From NCBI RefSeq assembly GCF_010093595.1, contig NW_022985449.1, positions 158,917 to 222,916 on the forward strand: 64,000 nt of DNA. Direction: 5' to 3'. Position 1 is the first letter of the stretch. Every line of letters starts with the position of its first letter. The notes beneath the pieces are model-generated. The model saw nothing but the letters and a program-made list of their open reading frames with translations, made no database searches and was not told where the DNA came from. Positions 1 to 10,199 of this stretch are shown here, piece by piece. The position numbers and the translations under genes were made by a program. This DNA comes from Mytilinidion resinicola (lineage: Eukaryota; Ascomycota; Dothideomycetes; Mytilinidiales; Mytilinidiaceae).

Positions 1-1700
1 CTATAGAACTTAACACAGAACTTAACATAGAATACAGGGGCTAATAAGATGGAAATTAATTAATTCGATAAACAATTTAATAAACAATTTAATAAGGAAT
101 TTAATAAGGAAATAGATAAGGAAATTAATAAGAATAGGGAAATAGATAAAAATCGCGTGCTAGAAAGTGTTAAGAAGGGCTACTATTAAGTAAACAAAGT
201 AATATTATAGGTGAACGAGTTAGAATAAGTTTTAATACTATATTAAAGCTTATATAGATAGATATTATATTAATTTCCAGCTTTAAAACGGTATAGATAT
301 TGTTACGTGTTGATTTGCATAAGAAATCGCTGCAAAACGGCAATCTCCGTTACTTTTAATATTCCTGCTTACTAATCGCACGGGCTATACAATAACACCC
401 TTATATATAATAACCTACTTAAGTACTCTAGGCTGCGTTGGAGGCTACGTGGCCGCATTTAGAGATAGTATTCGGAATTAGCGAGCAAGTAAAGCAAGCT
501 AATCGGAAGCTCTAGAGCAACCCTCTAAGCCAATTAGAAGGCGGTGAAATAATAGGGGTGGAAAGGGTGTATAATTACTTAAAAAGGGGTGTACGATTAT
601 CTATCCCCTTAAAGAAATCTTTAGCTAGTATTATCTATTTTAAGTAGGGTGGAAAAGGGTAAGTTACTTTTTATAGAGCAAAGTGCACTTTTAATAGGCG
701 TATAACGGTGTAGGATTTGCTGCGGATAAAGTAGGCTACGGCATAAGTAGGGTGCAAAGCTGTGCTAGTAGAGGAATAGCTTATATTATAGCTTAAGCAA
801 CTAGGGAGCTGCGCTAACCTTTTTAAGTATTTAATAAAGGGATTTTTAGAAGGGCAATAGCAGAATTGCGCTTCTAAGGCCCTGCGGATAAGCTTTAGAA
901 GGTTTAGGAATAGAGACACGCGCTGAAAATATAAGTGTTGCTGGCTAATTGCAGTATTCACGACCAGTTGCATGGGCAGCTTAAAAGTAGCTAGAGAATA
1001 ATACGGTTTTAGTGTCCTATACGCGCCGTCGGCCGCATTTAAGCTAATTCTAGATAAAGCGTTCCAAATCTCGTATACGGACGGCGAGATGCTAAGCGGG
1101 GGGTTTAGAACTAAAATAATAAATATAGAAGAGTTAAGTATTATGCAGGCGATTAGAGTAGTTAACGCGGCGGTATAGATAGGTAATAACTAGAGTAGTG
1201 GACTAGTAGGGCTAGCGCTTATATATCCGAGTTTTATTTATAATAGTATAGGCGACCCGGAGTTAACAGATTAATATACGCCTTTCTTTACTATACTATA
1301 AGTCTATTCTCTATACCCGCGCTTCTTCTTCTATAACTCTTAGACCTAATTAGTACTAGCTATACTAGCCTCTCTATCCCCTAAGTATTTAGCCTGGCTA
1401 TTAATCGCGCTACTGTAAATAATATTACTAGCAGAGGCGGCCTGCTCGCCCTAGGGGAATTCCTAGACAGTACGTAGATTCTCTATATATATCTTATCCT
1501 CTTTAGTCTTAGTCTTCCTTAAATTAACTTTTATGCCCTTATTTAAGCTACCCACTTAAGTATATCCTAACTAAAAGACCGCCCAATTCTATATACTAGT
1601 CCATCTATTACCCCTTTCTATAGGTTTAGCTAGAGCATCTATATATTAACACTCCCCCGCAGTCCCCCTTACCACCCCCTTTACCACCAGCCCTATCCAA
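1..1700. repeat. AT-rich RIP-degraded repeat tract
   Basis: Very rich in TA, TTA and TAA, with stop codons in every frame and no credible gene. The composition changes sharply to near-neutral GC after about 2.4 kb. This is the look of transposon sequence mutated by RIP, which converts C to T (and G to A on the other strand) in duplicated DNA. Positions 441-620 can be recognised as a decayed copy of the element at 9740-11074. The remainder could not be assigned to a family. Confidence 0.7.
441..620 (-). repeat. Decayed end of the 1.3-kb AT-hook element
   Basis: The stretch from about 500 to 620 aligns with the terminal repeat of the element at 9740-11074: the shared core AGCCAATYAGAAGGYGGTGAAA is followed by spaced GGGGTGTAC blocks. 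Positions 450-490 match the start of that element's reading frame in reverse orientation (GGCCGCATTT, then ATTCGGAATTAG). Nearly all differences are G-to-A or C-to-T, as expected from RIP. About 230 bp present in the better copy between these two blocks are missing here. Confidence 0.6.
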
Positions 1701-1734
1701 CACATATCTTAAGCCTACGCCTCCACAACCTACT

Positions 1735-2176
1735 AATTCTACGCCACAACCATTGACGGCCTCTCCCTCACCCGTAACACCTTGCATCCAGCCCACCCAC
1801 GCCTGTCCCCCGCTACAACACCAAGCTCTAAGTAATCATTAATAGTGGCACTACACTCATCTACCTGCCCGATAAAATAGCAGACTACTAGAATAGGTTA
1901 TTTATACCCCCGGCCCGTTTCAATACATATATAGGACTGTGGACTGTGGACTATAATGCGGACATGCCGGAGTTCGCGGTACTTCTTAGGGGCGAGAAAT
2001 TCCCAATTAACCCTAGGGATTTAGTGCAGAGGACGGGCGCGGGAGGCTGTATCAGTGCGGTGTAGGAGAGCGGGGCGGGACTAACGGTATTGGGGGATGC
2101 GTGGCTAAAGAATGTGCTTGTGGTCTTTGATATCGGAGGAGAAGAGCTAAGAGTTGCGGCGAGGGGCAAGTATTAA
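1735..2176 (+). pseudogene. Aspartic protease (pepsin family A1) relic, C-terminal half
   Basis: Conceptual translation from about 1832 to 2176 gives the second lobe of a pepsin-like protease: a VIIxSGTTLIYLPD active-site block, then RTGAGGCISAV, then LTVLGDAWLKNVLVVFDI and a C-terminal stop. The second catalytic Asp of the DSGTT motif is Asn (GAT to AAT at 1841). At least three codons are now stops (TAA just before VII, TAG after ADY, TAG after SAV), each one transition away from Gln or Trp. An upstream piece (FYATTIDGLSL at about 1737) is in another frame, so an indel has also occurred. The first lobe is not recognisable. It was once a secreted or vacuolar protease gene and is now inactive through RIP-type mutation. 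Confidence 0.7.
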
Positions 2177-2827
2177 GGCGAGTTTGGAGGCTATGTAGAG
2201 TATGGAAGTGGATAGTGGGCATGCGCCTTAGGGGTTGGGCAATGGATAGAGGGATTTTGATGGACTGGAGAGGATATAAGGAAAATATGCGTTGTTCTCT
2301 TAGCTTAGAACTCATCTTAACAGATTTTGTTTCCACTTTCGAGTTTAAGTTTGTGGTTGTAGCTCCGAGCATACTAAGATTGGCTAGAATCTAGGACAAT
2401 TGATTAGCGGCCCATATCTTGACATCGTTGGCCTAGATCTTGATATAAAGTAAATGGCGTTTGCGCTGTGTGGTGACGAGGTGGCAAGACTGGGCCTAAT
2501 TAAGGGAGGTCGAAGAAGAGCAGCATAGAGGCGCTTGCGGGCGGGCGGTATCTTAAAATCTTAACTGAGAATAACATAAGTAACTACGCGGCAAGATGAA
2601 TTATTATCAACTTCAATATCGTGATTCTAACTCCTGGCTTCTTACTCGTTATTTGGTTACTTTACGGCTTATAACATAGTATTCACAGCCACCGCTAGAC
2701 ACCCGCCTCCGTCTTCAAAGGATGAACTAAGTATTCGATAAATACCGGTTGACCAATAATGCCAGTACTACTTCACACATATATCGCCAAAGACTGGACC
2801 CGCCAAGCTCGGAGCATCACCCTGGTT
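2177..2827. other. Gene-free stretch beside the RIP tract
   Basis: No reading frame with codon bias, motif or splice signals was found. Base composition climbs from AT-rich to neutral, marking the right edge of the degraded tract. Confidence 0.5.
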
Positions 2828-2947
2828 CTCCGTTCAACTAATTGTTTCAACTAATTGTTTGGATTGGGTGCCAAGCCTCCAATCAATTCAATCAATCATT
2901 ACCCCATTAATAGAGAGAGGTCACTTGAATCAATTGATTGAACGGAG
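2828..2947. repeat. Small inverted-repeat (MITE-like) sequence
   Basis: Two 21-bp arms (2828-2848 and 2927-2947) starting CTCCGTTCAA and ending TTGAACGGAG are inverted copies with three or four mismatches. Inside, CAATCAATT and GATTGATT words repeat. No target-site duplication is visible at the ends, so it may be a degraded foldback element or a simple palindrome. Confidence 0.35.
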
Positions 2948-2965
2948 ATCTTGCGCATAACTATC

Positions 2966-4043
2966 TCACTCTTTGTCCTCCACATGTCCATCTACCATAG
3001 CCTTTGCTTTGGTGGTCAAACCTCCCGACGTTGGAAGCACCTCTCGTTTCAGCCACTTCAGCAAGGAGCGGATGCGACGTGAATTTGGATGGGTCTCATT
3101 CCAGGCGCACCACGGAGCTGATTTCCACCCTTCAACTGGTTCGAGAAGATCGTATTGAAGTCTTCCCTTTAGGCCTTTGGTATTGCTTCGACTATAATGA
3201 AAAAGGCCACCGGACTCAGGCTCGCAGTTACAGAGTTCTTTGTATGGATTAGGAGTAAGACCGGTGTTGCTCGGCTTGCAGTTGCAAGAGGGACTGGACC
3301 AGTAAGTTGAGATGCCTTCTAACGTTCCATGGCGCAAATACCTGAGTTTTGGATCCCAATTAATGATGTCAATCAGCACCTCATCGATAAGTGGCGTTAC
3401 CCTAGCCCATATATTATTCCTAATAACCTGGCCCTAAACTTCTGTGCATTAGATTAAGTAAGGGTCAGCTTGAGGTATTTATGACTTATAACGAGAATCT
3501 GTATCTTGCGTTCCGAGGATCACAGGTCGCCTACCTTGAATATCTAGGCCTCCTTCCACTGACGATGCGAAGGGGTATTCGTCAGCGATCTTGAAATCAG
3601 GCCGTACTTTCTTAAGGTTGTAGAGATTCACTCTCTTTCCAAATGGCTGACGGTTAACTCCTCCTTCGGTTCGATGTTTTTTAACGTCTTTATGCCGTAT
3701 AGGTTTTCTTTATAGGTGGGTAGTTTGTGTCTGTAGTTTGAACGTTAACCGAGTGTTAAATTATAGCACGTGGCTCTTTGGACTTACAGGCGCTGTGGAT
3801 ATCCCCTGCAATACATTGCAAAGCAGGCTGATACCGATTATTAAAGATTCTTGCTTCGGAGCTAACGGCCTTTCTGTACTTACCATTCTCGCAGGACTGA
3901 TAGGTCTCACGGCCGGGTTTTTGGCAGTCCCATTGGCGTATGTATTGCACACAGTTGGCTAGCTCGAGATACGACAGGAAACATAGTAAAGCAATAAAAA
4001 AGGAGCGAAGGTGGAACGGAGCCTTGATGGTGGAAGAAATCAT
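2966..4043 (-). CDS. Probable secreted NucA/NucB-like deoxyribonuclease (exons tentative)
   Basis: The first exon starts at 4043 and opens with a signal peptide (hydrophobic core SFFIALLCFLSYLELA) followed by a Cys-containing segment. A canonical donor GTAAGT follows DIHSA. Downstream on the same strand an open frame (about 3705-3479) contains ADEYPFASSVEGG at 3563-3601. This resembles the DEYPFA..(E/Q)GG signature of NucA/NucB nucleases, although the usual Cys before Asp is Ala here. A last exon frame runs to a stop at 2966 and has Cys-rich stretches (SPSCNCKPS, ELCNCEPE). A TATA-like run (TATATATTAT, about 4126-4137) lies upstream. The link between middle and last exon lacks a convincing splice pair, so the gene may be decayed or the last part separate. 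Role inferred: extracellular DNA degradation. The signal-peptide exon could alternatively be a stand-alone small secreted protein. Confidence 0.45.
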
Positions 4044-4812
4044 ATTTTAGAAGTTAAGAAGATGTCGTGTAGAGAACACTGAACACAGATAATAAAAGAT
4101 GACTCGAGGTAGTAGTTCGAGCACACTATAATATATACAGCAAAGGTCAAACTGCCTGAACAATAAGGATAAGGTGGCTTCAGCAGTATCTACAAGGAAG
4201 TGATCCTCGGAAAGACGCCGCATGTTTTTTTTAGCATCAAATTTGTTTGATCAACGTATGCACAGGATCGCACAGTGATGGGTATAGCCACTGCTATCGC
4301 TCCGCCTCATCCTTTCCAACGATATGACTCCGATGTATTGTCGAATGAGCGTCTGCAACTCCAACAACATATAAGGCGAGAGTGCGGCGCGTACTTCAAA
4401 ACTGCAAAGCCACGGTGAGAGAAATCGTTATACTTTAGTCAAACTTGCAGTGCCCTCTTATCAGGACACTTTACAGTTTACTATTCAGCAAAATCTCAAA
4501 CACGACTTCCATAAGTCACCATGTCGTGCGATCCCGTTGAAGAGAGCCTTGGAATCCTCCACGGCGGGGCAGACACGACGCTGGATATGAAACATAATGG
4601 GAGATATAGTCACCTATCCGACAAAAAAGAGAGTGTCCTCTCAGGAAATAAGACATTAAAAGCGTGCGATGGACGATTTTTTTGGATTAACAGTTCAAAG
4701 ATTATACTTATCGATTTTCTACGTTCCCGGCCAATCCAACTTTAGTTCTTTCGATCTCTATCAACTCTCTGAGCAGACAGTCACCCTGTCCCGGTTTGAG
4801 CTTGTTCTGAAC

Positions 4813-5732
4813 ATGCCAGCTGCCCGAATCTTTGTTGCACTTGCGTTACTTGTTTCCGCAAGCATAGCAGTCAAAGTAGAATGCGGAGAGCGAGGTGAAT
4901 ACTCGTATGTTCCTAGGACTGATTTCAAAGAATATGCAGAGCTGTTCTGTGAGCTTAGAGATGGACTAGACATTCCCTATGGTCGGGAGTATGCAGACAC
5001 CTATGGGGTGCACTTGGTAGGTCGACATCAAGTCCAAGGGCATAAACCTGTACTAACACGTTTCAGACCAACCGAAACCATCCCAGTCAGCTAGGCGATG
5101 TCGGATACATAATCACTTAGGTTGAAATTGATGTGAACTCTGCCTGTATTGTAGTGGCCGTACGGGCCGAATATATACTAATAGGAAATGGCCCACCCCC
5201 TAGGTCTTATCAGCTCAGCTGAATAGAGGCCAGTTGAAAGGAATGGACACAGCTGAGAGGACCCTGGTGTAGCTGAACAGAGGGCCTCGCCACGCTGAGT
5301 GCGCGCTAGTAGCAACCAATCAAAGAACGAGAATCAAGGAGAGAGAAAAAGGGGGGGGGGGTGCCTGTACGTAGGTGACCGTGAACCGTATGAGTTGTTG
5401 ATCCTAGGTTCTAGCTGTTACAACCCGAGTTAATCTGTGAGTAGGATTCCTGTCTTTTAGTCGAAGTTGGTTGCAGTTCTTAAGCCAAATTGCTAACTGA
5501 ATGCCAAGTTTCTGTGAAGAACACCGATCACAAGAACTCATGGGCATTCGATGTTGATATCTGCAACAATGCCTTGGACAAGCTCTCGGATACAGACAGC
5601 GATTTTTACGGCAAAGGTAATCAGGACACAAGAGGTGGAGTTGTTTCGGAGTTGGACGACGCGGGTGCGAATGGCATTCAGTTCGAAGGCAGTACGTTTC
5701 ACGGACAGCCATATGACGACTATGCCCTTTGA
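4813..5732 (+). CDS. Small secreted protein with transposon in its intron
   Basis: The start ATG at 4813 begins a signal peptide (AARIFVALALLVSASIAV) followed by a mature region with few cysteines (VECGERG, LFCELRD, DICNN). Exon 1 ends at a GTAGGT donor (5017; exon to 5016) or at GTCGAC (5021). Exon 2 starts at 5520 or 5509 respectively, after a GCTAAC branch site at 5492, and runs to TGA at 5732. Both pairs keep the frame and give a protein of about 138 residues. The roughly 490-500-bp intron is long for this window because a 316-bp element (5115-5430) plus its 5-bp duplication sits in it; without them it would be about 170-180 bp. No known domain is recognised. Size, signal peptide and acidic tail fit an effector-like or surface protein, but that is inference. 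Whether the intron still splices is unknown. Confidence 0.55.
5115..5430. mobile_element. Non-autonomous 316-bp element, copy 1 (5-bp TSD TAATC)
   Basis: Flanked by TAATC on both sides (5110-5114 and 5431-5435). The ends are imperfect inverted repeats: ACTTAGGTTGAAAT on the left, complement of ACTCGGGTTGTAAC on the right. A second, nearly identical copy is at 16827-17139. There is no coding capacity. It contains three loosely repeated AGCTGA-N-AGAGG words. A 5-bp duplication fits either a solo LTR or a small DNA transposon; the lack of TG..CA termini argues against a standard LTR. Confidence 0.85.
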
Positions 5733-5899
5733 AGGAGAGATGCCGCCGAGGGGGATATGCGACGATGGACTACGTACTGGTCAGGTGCTTCGGCATCTCT
5801 TCATCACCATTTGTTACCAAATATACTAGATCTCAGAAGTTCCTGTGTAATAACGTCGTGAACACTGCGCAAAACATTCCTTTAAGACCTCCATACTTG

Positions 5900-6533
5900 C
5901 TACTCTTCTTTAAACATATCGGAGTCATCCATTATTCCATCTTCGGTGATCTCTGTCTCACCCTCGACAAGAAATATGTTGCGATCGCGGACCCAGCGGA
6001 TGAAAGCACTGGCGGATCTGATACGAAAACGGACAGATTTCCACTTTTCTACCTCATCTGACCCATCTGACCCGTCGTACATATCCGGATCTTCGTCCTC
6101 TTCCCGCCGCTCCCAACATTCCAGGTTATAGAACACAACCGTTTGATCTTCCAGGGTTCGTTCGTCCATTACCACGAAGCAGTCGACACAAATCTGAGCG
6201 CCATATCCTGGAAGAAAGTATTGCTTGTCGAAGCTAACTAGATCTTCAAATGGTGCACCAATAAAACCGTTGGTGAAGGGTTCGACTGGCGGTACAGTGG
6301 GTATGTCGAAGGTTTCCTGCTCAGGCGATCTGACAAGCGTCCATAGTGGGGCTTCTTGCATAGCGTCTGCACTTAAGAACTCGTTAACCATCTATAAGCT
6401 CTTGTCAGCCTACACAAACTAAGGCCGTCAGTCCTAGTCCACACAAAGTGGGGAGGCTTACATCGATCGGGATATCTGCCGTGCAGAGCACGGGAAATAG
6501 GTCATACTCAGGCTCCAATGTGGCATCTGCCAT
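5900..6533 (-). CDS. Uncharacterised acidic protein, two exons
   Basis: Exon 1 (6462-6533, 24 codons beginning MADATLEPEYDLF) ends at a canonical GTAAGC donor. A 70-bp intron with a CTGAC branch site is followed by exon 2 (5900-6391), giving 187 residues. The C-terminal third is strongly acidic (EEDEDPDMYDGSDGSDE) and then becomes mixed and tryptophan-containing (SAFIRWVRDRNIF). There is no signal peptide, membrane segment or recognised domain. The clean phase-0 splice and sustained codon use support a real gene. It lies between transposon-affected genes and could be lineage-specific. Confidence 0.6.
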
Positions 6534-6908
6534 TTCGAAGAAAGACACAAATGCAAGTTATGGTAAGATAATTCCAGGTAAACGCATAAGGCACATATGA
6601 CGGCATCTTTAGATGATTTGTAAGATGTGGCCAACTTGTTGCTGTGCCGCACGCGCCGTAATCGCTATAGCGCCCGTCACTTTAATATGACCCATCCTAT
6701 TTTTGATACAAAGGTCATCTTTTCGATGGAACGCCTTACTGCAGATGCTTGTAAGGGATTCGGCTGCCATTTTTGCACATTAAATGAGGCGTTTTCTCCA
6801 GCCAAACATTGTTCCAATCCATTCTCGGATGTTCTAGTGTCTTGTGCTATCTTGCAGCATCGTGCCCGAAGCCTTAAATCACTTGACAGGGGTACTAAGT
6901 TCTGGGTG
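6534..6908. other. Intergenic stretch upstream of the 5900-6533 gene
   Basis: Presumed promoter and leader of the minus-strand gene ending at 5900. No convincing coding frame or repeat was seen. Confidence 0.4.
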
Positions 6909-8343
6909 TCAACTTAGCACCGCAGGGACCACTGCAGCAACCACCGGCGGCCACGGCCCTAACGCCTTATCCCTCCCCTGGGGTTCATACTCTAGACTCT
7001 GACTCTGCCTCATCCTGTTAACCGTCTCCTCCGCTAATTTTCCTTGGACGAGCTTAATTACCACCCCCCCTTTCTCTCCGTAGCCCCCCATTTTCTCTTC
7101 CTAGCCCCCCCCCCTACATTAATCCTAGCTCCGGCCCGTATAAATATTGTTCCACTAATCAAACTCACTCGCTTAACTGCTCGTGCTCAATGAAGAATTT
7201 ACATCACCAGCGCACACTCTCTCGATGCATCAACACCACGTCCTCTACATCACTACCCTCACCACCGTGCCCCTCCGGCCGCCCCCTGGGGCCGCCACGC
7301 GTCCGTAGAGGAAGAGGACCAGGCACGTGGAGGAACATCGCATCTCCGGCGAGCTCGTAAGACTACTGCTCGTGCAAATTGCGACACCGACTAGCCAAAT
7401 TACTATGGCAGGTGTCTCCACAGGCACGCCGGCGGTCGAGCGGACCATTGTAGTGTTGAACAATCCTATACAGTTCACAGGTACAGCTCCAGATCGCTCC
7501 ACCGGACAAGCAGGCACTCCAATAGCTACTCAGGGCTCTATTTCCTTAGTCCCCGACAGCCAACCAGCCCCTGAGGATGCCCCTATGTCCACGCCTGAGG
7601 AGAGGCTGCTCGTGGTAAAGGATATTCGGGTGTGAGGCCATGGTATACAGGCCTAGTTGGCGTTCCTTTCAGTTAGCAATTGGAAGGTGGCCATCTAGGC
7701 GCTTTCCGCTTCTAGACTAGCTACAATAGATAGAGTGAATAGACTCCTGTTGGCCTAGATAATGCATCCTTTCCGTTTCGTGTATATATACTCTCCATTT
7801 TACGCAGCCTATACAGAGGCAAGCAAGTGAGTTTAATTAGTGGAACAATATTTATACGGGCCGGAGCTAGGCTTAATATAGGGGGGGGGCTAGGAAGAGA
7901 AAAGGGGGGGGCTACGGAGAGAAAGGGGGGGTGGTAATTAAGCTCGTCCTTTTCCTTTCTATAAATTGTTTAAGCGTCCCTAGTAAAGATCTTAAAGCTT
8001 AGGCAGAATCTATACATCCTGTACCGCATACAACACCAGTTCTTTAGCTAAGGGCCGCTTATCCCAGGCATCATAGCTGCCTTCTATGTCTAGATTCCAC
8101 GCCTCCGACACTTTATCCTTGGCAGCTAGCTATGCCTGCTTCTCTGATAGCGTTTTTGGTAAGTCTCTATCCACGCACTTAGCTAGGCCAGAGAGTAGGC
8201 GTTTCGAGGTGCGACGGGCTGCGTTTTCTATAAGTTAGATATCGTGAACGCCTTACAATTTAATCCCGAAGTGAGAATACAAGGCGTTGGAGTTGTTGCG
8301 GACGTTAAAGAAACATTTGGGAATTGACGGGTCTTCTAATGTA
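6909..8343 (-). pseudogene. 3'-5' exonuclease (RNase D/WRN-type fold) relic, interrupted and truncated
   Basis: Reading the minus strand from 8343: IPKCFFNVRNNSNALYSHFGI, then GVHDI, then LIENAARRTSKRLLSGLAKCV, then SYDAWDKRPLAKE and LYAVQDV. This resembles the central and C-terminal part of DEDD 3'-5' exonucleases (family consensus FFDVRNDSDAL, GV.D.QLME). Three positions where the family has Asp read Asn, and several Gln or Trp codons read TAA or TAG, all RIP-type transitions. The frame stops at a 904-bp insertion (7046-7949) and resumes exactly after it, LAEETVNRMRQSQSLEYEP to GRDKALGPW, ending near 6909. The N-terminal half is missing where the pogo element begins at 8344, and it is not found beyond 11622. 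Confidence 0.7.
7046..7949. mobile_element. 904-bp inverted-repeat element with 8-bp TSD (hAT-like size)
   Basis: Both ends start GGACGAGCTTAATTACCACC and match as inverted repeats for about 128 bp (7046-7174 and 7822-7949), including C-rich runs. The 8-bp word TTTTCCTT flanks both sides (7038-7045 and 7950-7957). Removing the element and one duplicate restores the reading frame of the exonuclease relic, which proves the insertion. An 8-bp duplication suggests the hAT superfamily, but terminal repeats this long are unusual for hAT. The interior has one 102-codon open frame (7327-7635) with no recognised domain, so the element looks non-autonomous. Confidence 0.9.
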
Positions 8344-8420
8344 GAAGTGATCACCAACTCGTGCACGGCCACCACCTCGTGCACGGATTCCGAAAATCAA
8401 TTCGAATCTTATCTCAGGTG

Positions 8421-8570
8421 CCTCAGACCCTCTACGAGGATATTGCCCTGCCTGAGTGCGTGTGGTTGGTGTTGGGCGTTGTGCACGTTGTGCACGTTGT
8501 GCAGATAATTCTGCCAAAAAGGCGGTTCACGTGACGGGCAGGCCAATTCCTCGTAGAGGGTCTGAGGACT
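8421..8570. repeat. Short inverted repeat, CCTCAGACCCTC type
   Basis: Arms of about 34 bp (8421-8454 and 8536-8569) share CCTCAGACCCTCTACGAGGA in inverted orientation. The loop contains a 9-bp tandem GTTGTGCAC repeated three times (about 8475-8503). Part of this motif recurs at 8983-9098. No target duplication could be identified. Confidence 0.5.
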
Positions 8571-8982
8571 TTTGGGCGCGGTTAATAAGGGCGACCATCT
8601 AGGACCTTTTGCGGTCGCATTCCACCACCACAGCTTGCCTTATTCTAAAACTTTGGGAGCTGTTTCCTTACACCTTTAAGATCTAGCTCCTAGGTTCTTA
8701 GGGTAAGGTAAGCTGTAGTGGTGAAATTCCATCTTAAAAGCAGATCGAAATGGCGGGTGAACCAGTTACAAAAATGAACACAATTTTTTTGGCGCTGTAG
8801 TTCGCCCCCTAATACTCTAGGTAGTAGGGTATAAAGATATAAATTAAGTATAAGAGTACCTGAATATTCTATTGCATCGACAACCAAGAGCGTGGCTGGT
8901 TAAGAATACCATATTCTCGTCCACTGAAGAAAGCTGACCTGTTGAAAAAAAACCAGCTTACACCAAGCCCGTGCCCAAATGT

Positions 8983-9098
8983 CCTCAGACGCTCCGCAGA
9001 GGAATTTAGGGTGTGCAGGGGGGTAGGTGGCAGGGGGGTGAGGGCGGTGTAGGGGGTAAAGTTGTGCACGCCTCAAATTCCTCAAGGGGCGGCTGAGG
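8983..9098. repeat. Second short inverted repeat of the CCTCAG type
   Basis: The left arm CCTCAGACGCTCCGCAGAGG at 8983 and the right arm ending GGGGCGGCTGAGG at 9098 are inverted relatives, each with a hairpin-like CCTCAG...GAGGAATTT core. The G-rich loop holds GGGGGTAGGTGGCAGGGGGGTGAG. It appears related to 8421-8570. Confidence 0.4.
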
Positions 9099-9189
9099 TT
9101 CCTGAGATAATTCGAATCACGACTTGAAGCTTTGCAACACAACACAACACAACGTCCTATATACACAAAAATTAAGGAGGTAAGGCAAC

Positions 9190-9739
9190 TAAGGCTGCTC
9201 TTTTATTCTATATACACAACGTCATCGTCAAATCGAAGAGGAAGCCTTTTTTAACGCTGTGGTCGGCCTAAAGCTGTAGTGGCCTCTTCCTCCTCCAAAT
9301 TAATTATCACCTTTTGTTCTGCCTTCCTTAAGCCCTTCTTTATTAGTGTAAATAGCTTCTTAGCTTTACTTTTGCCAATTAATTGCCTAGATACCTTCTG
9401 GGCTTCCTTCTTCTTATATGCATTCTCTTTCTGCTAAGCAATATAAGCAGCCGTTTAAGCCTACTTTTCTGGCTTCTCTTTCTCTTTCAAAAGCTTCCTT
9501 TCCTCTGCTTCTTCCTTTTAGGCACCTTTTTAAAGCTGCGCTTAAAACTTAGTATTCTTTTGAGCGGCCTTTAGGCGGGCTTTTTCCTCTTCTTCTAGAT
9601 ATAGGGCTTCTTTCTATACTTGCACCTTATAGAGGCTATAAAAAGTAGCACTATCTATATTATTCTGGTGAAAAAAAGGCTTATAATACTTATGCTATAA
9701 TTGCTTAACTTGAATAGCTGCTTAATAGCCTTAGATATA
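9190..9739 (-). pseudogene. Possible transposase C-terminal fragment, Lys/Glu-rich
   Basis: Reading the minus strand from about 9739 gives a mostly open frame rich in Lys, Glu, Ala and Gln (LYLEEEEKARLKAAQK, KEEAEERKLLKEKEKPEK, KKEAQKVSRQLIGKSKAKK) broken by about eight TAA/TAG codons. Each is one transition from CAA/CAG, i.e. RIP damage. A charged coiled tail of this type is common at the end of fungal pogo-family transposases, and its position inside the 8344-11622 element fits. No catalytic residues are visible. Confidence 0.5.
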
Positions 9740-10199
9740 GGGCGCTGCTAATACCACACCCCCTAATTCCTACACGTACACCCCCTTTTCACTGCGCGTA
9801 CACCCCCTCCCCCCCCTGTCGTTTCACCACCTTTTGATTGGCTCGGAGGGCTACTCCGCAGCTGTCACGGTGACGATGTATCGGGCATTTAAACGCGAGA
9901 TAGACAAGTATCAGATTCAAAGAAGGATAACTACGTGCTATTACCGTGGTTGGTTACAAGACGTCAAGATGCCGAGTTGAATTAGGGACGGGAGCCAGGC
10001 TATATACAAGACGAGAAAAGGGGCTCGCACATAGCGCGTGGCCCTAACAGAATCGGGAATCAGGTGGCAGGCGCGTGGCGCACGCGTGCGCACGTATGCG
10101 GGAACAAGGTGTCAGGGGATTGATGCTTAGAGGGAGGCCATAATCAATACCGTGACAGCAGCCTCCAATTCGCTCGCTTAACTTGCTCACTAATTCCGA

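Noticed and set aside
671..973. 100-codon minus-strand frame in the AT-rich tract
   Set aside because: Located in RIP-degraded repeat; composition follows base bias and no family is recognised, though it may be a transposon remnant.
7327..7635. 102-codon frame inside the 904-bp element
   Set aside because: Starts with ATG but has no domain, and the element lacks room for a transposase; recorded only as part of the element.
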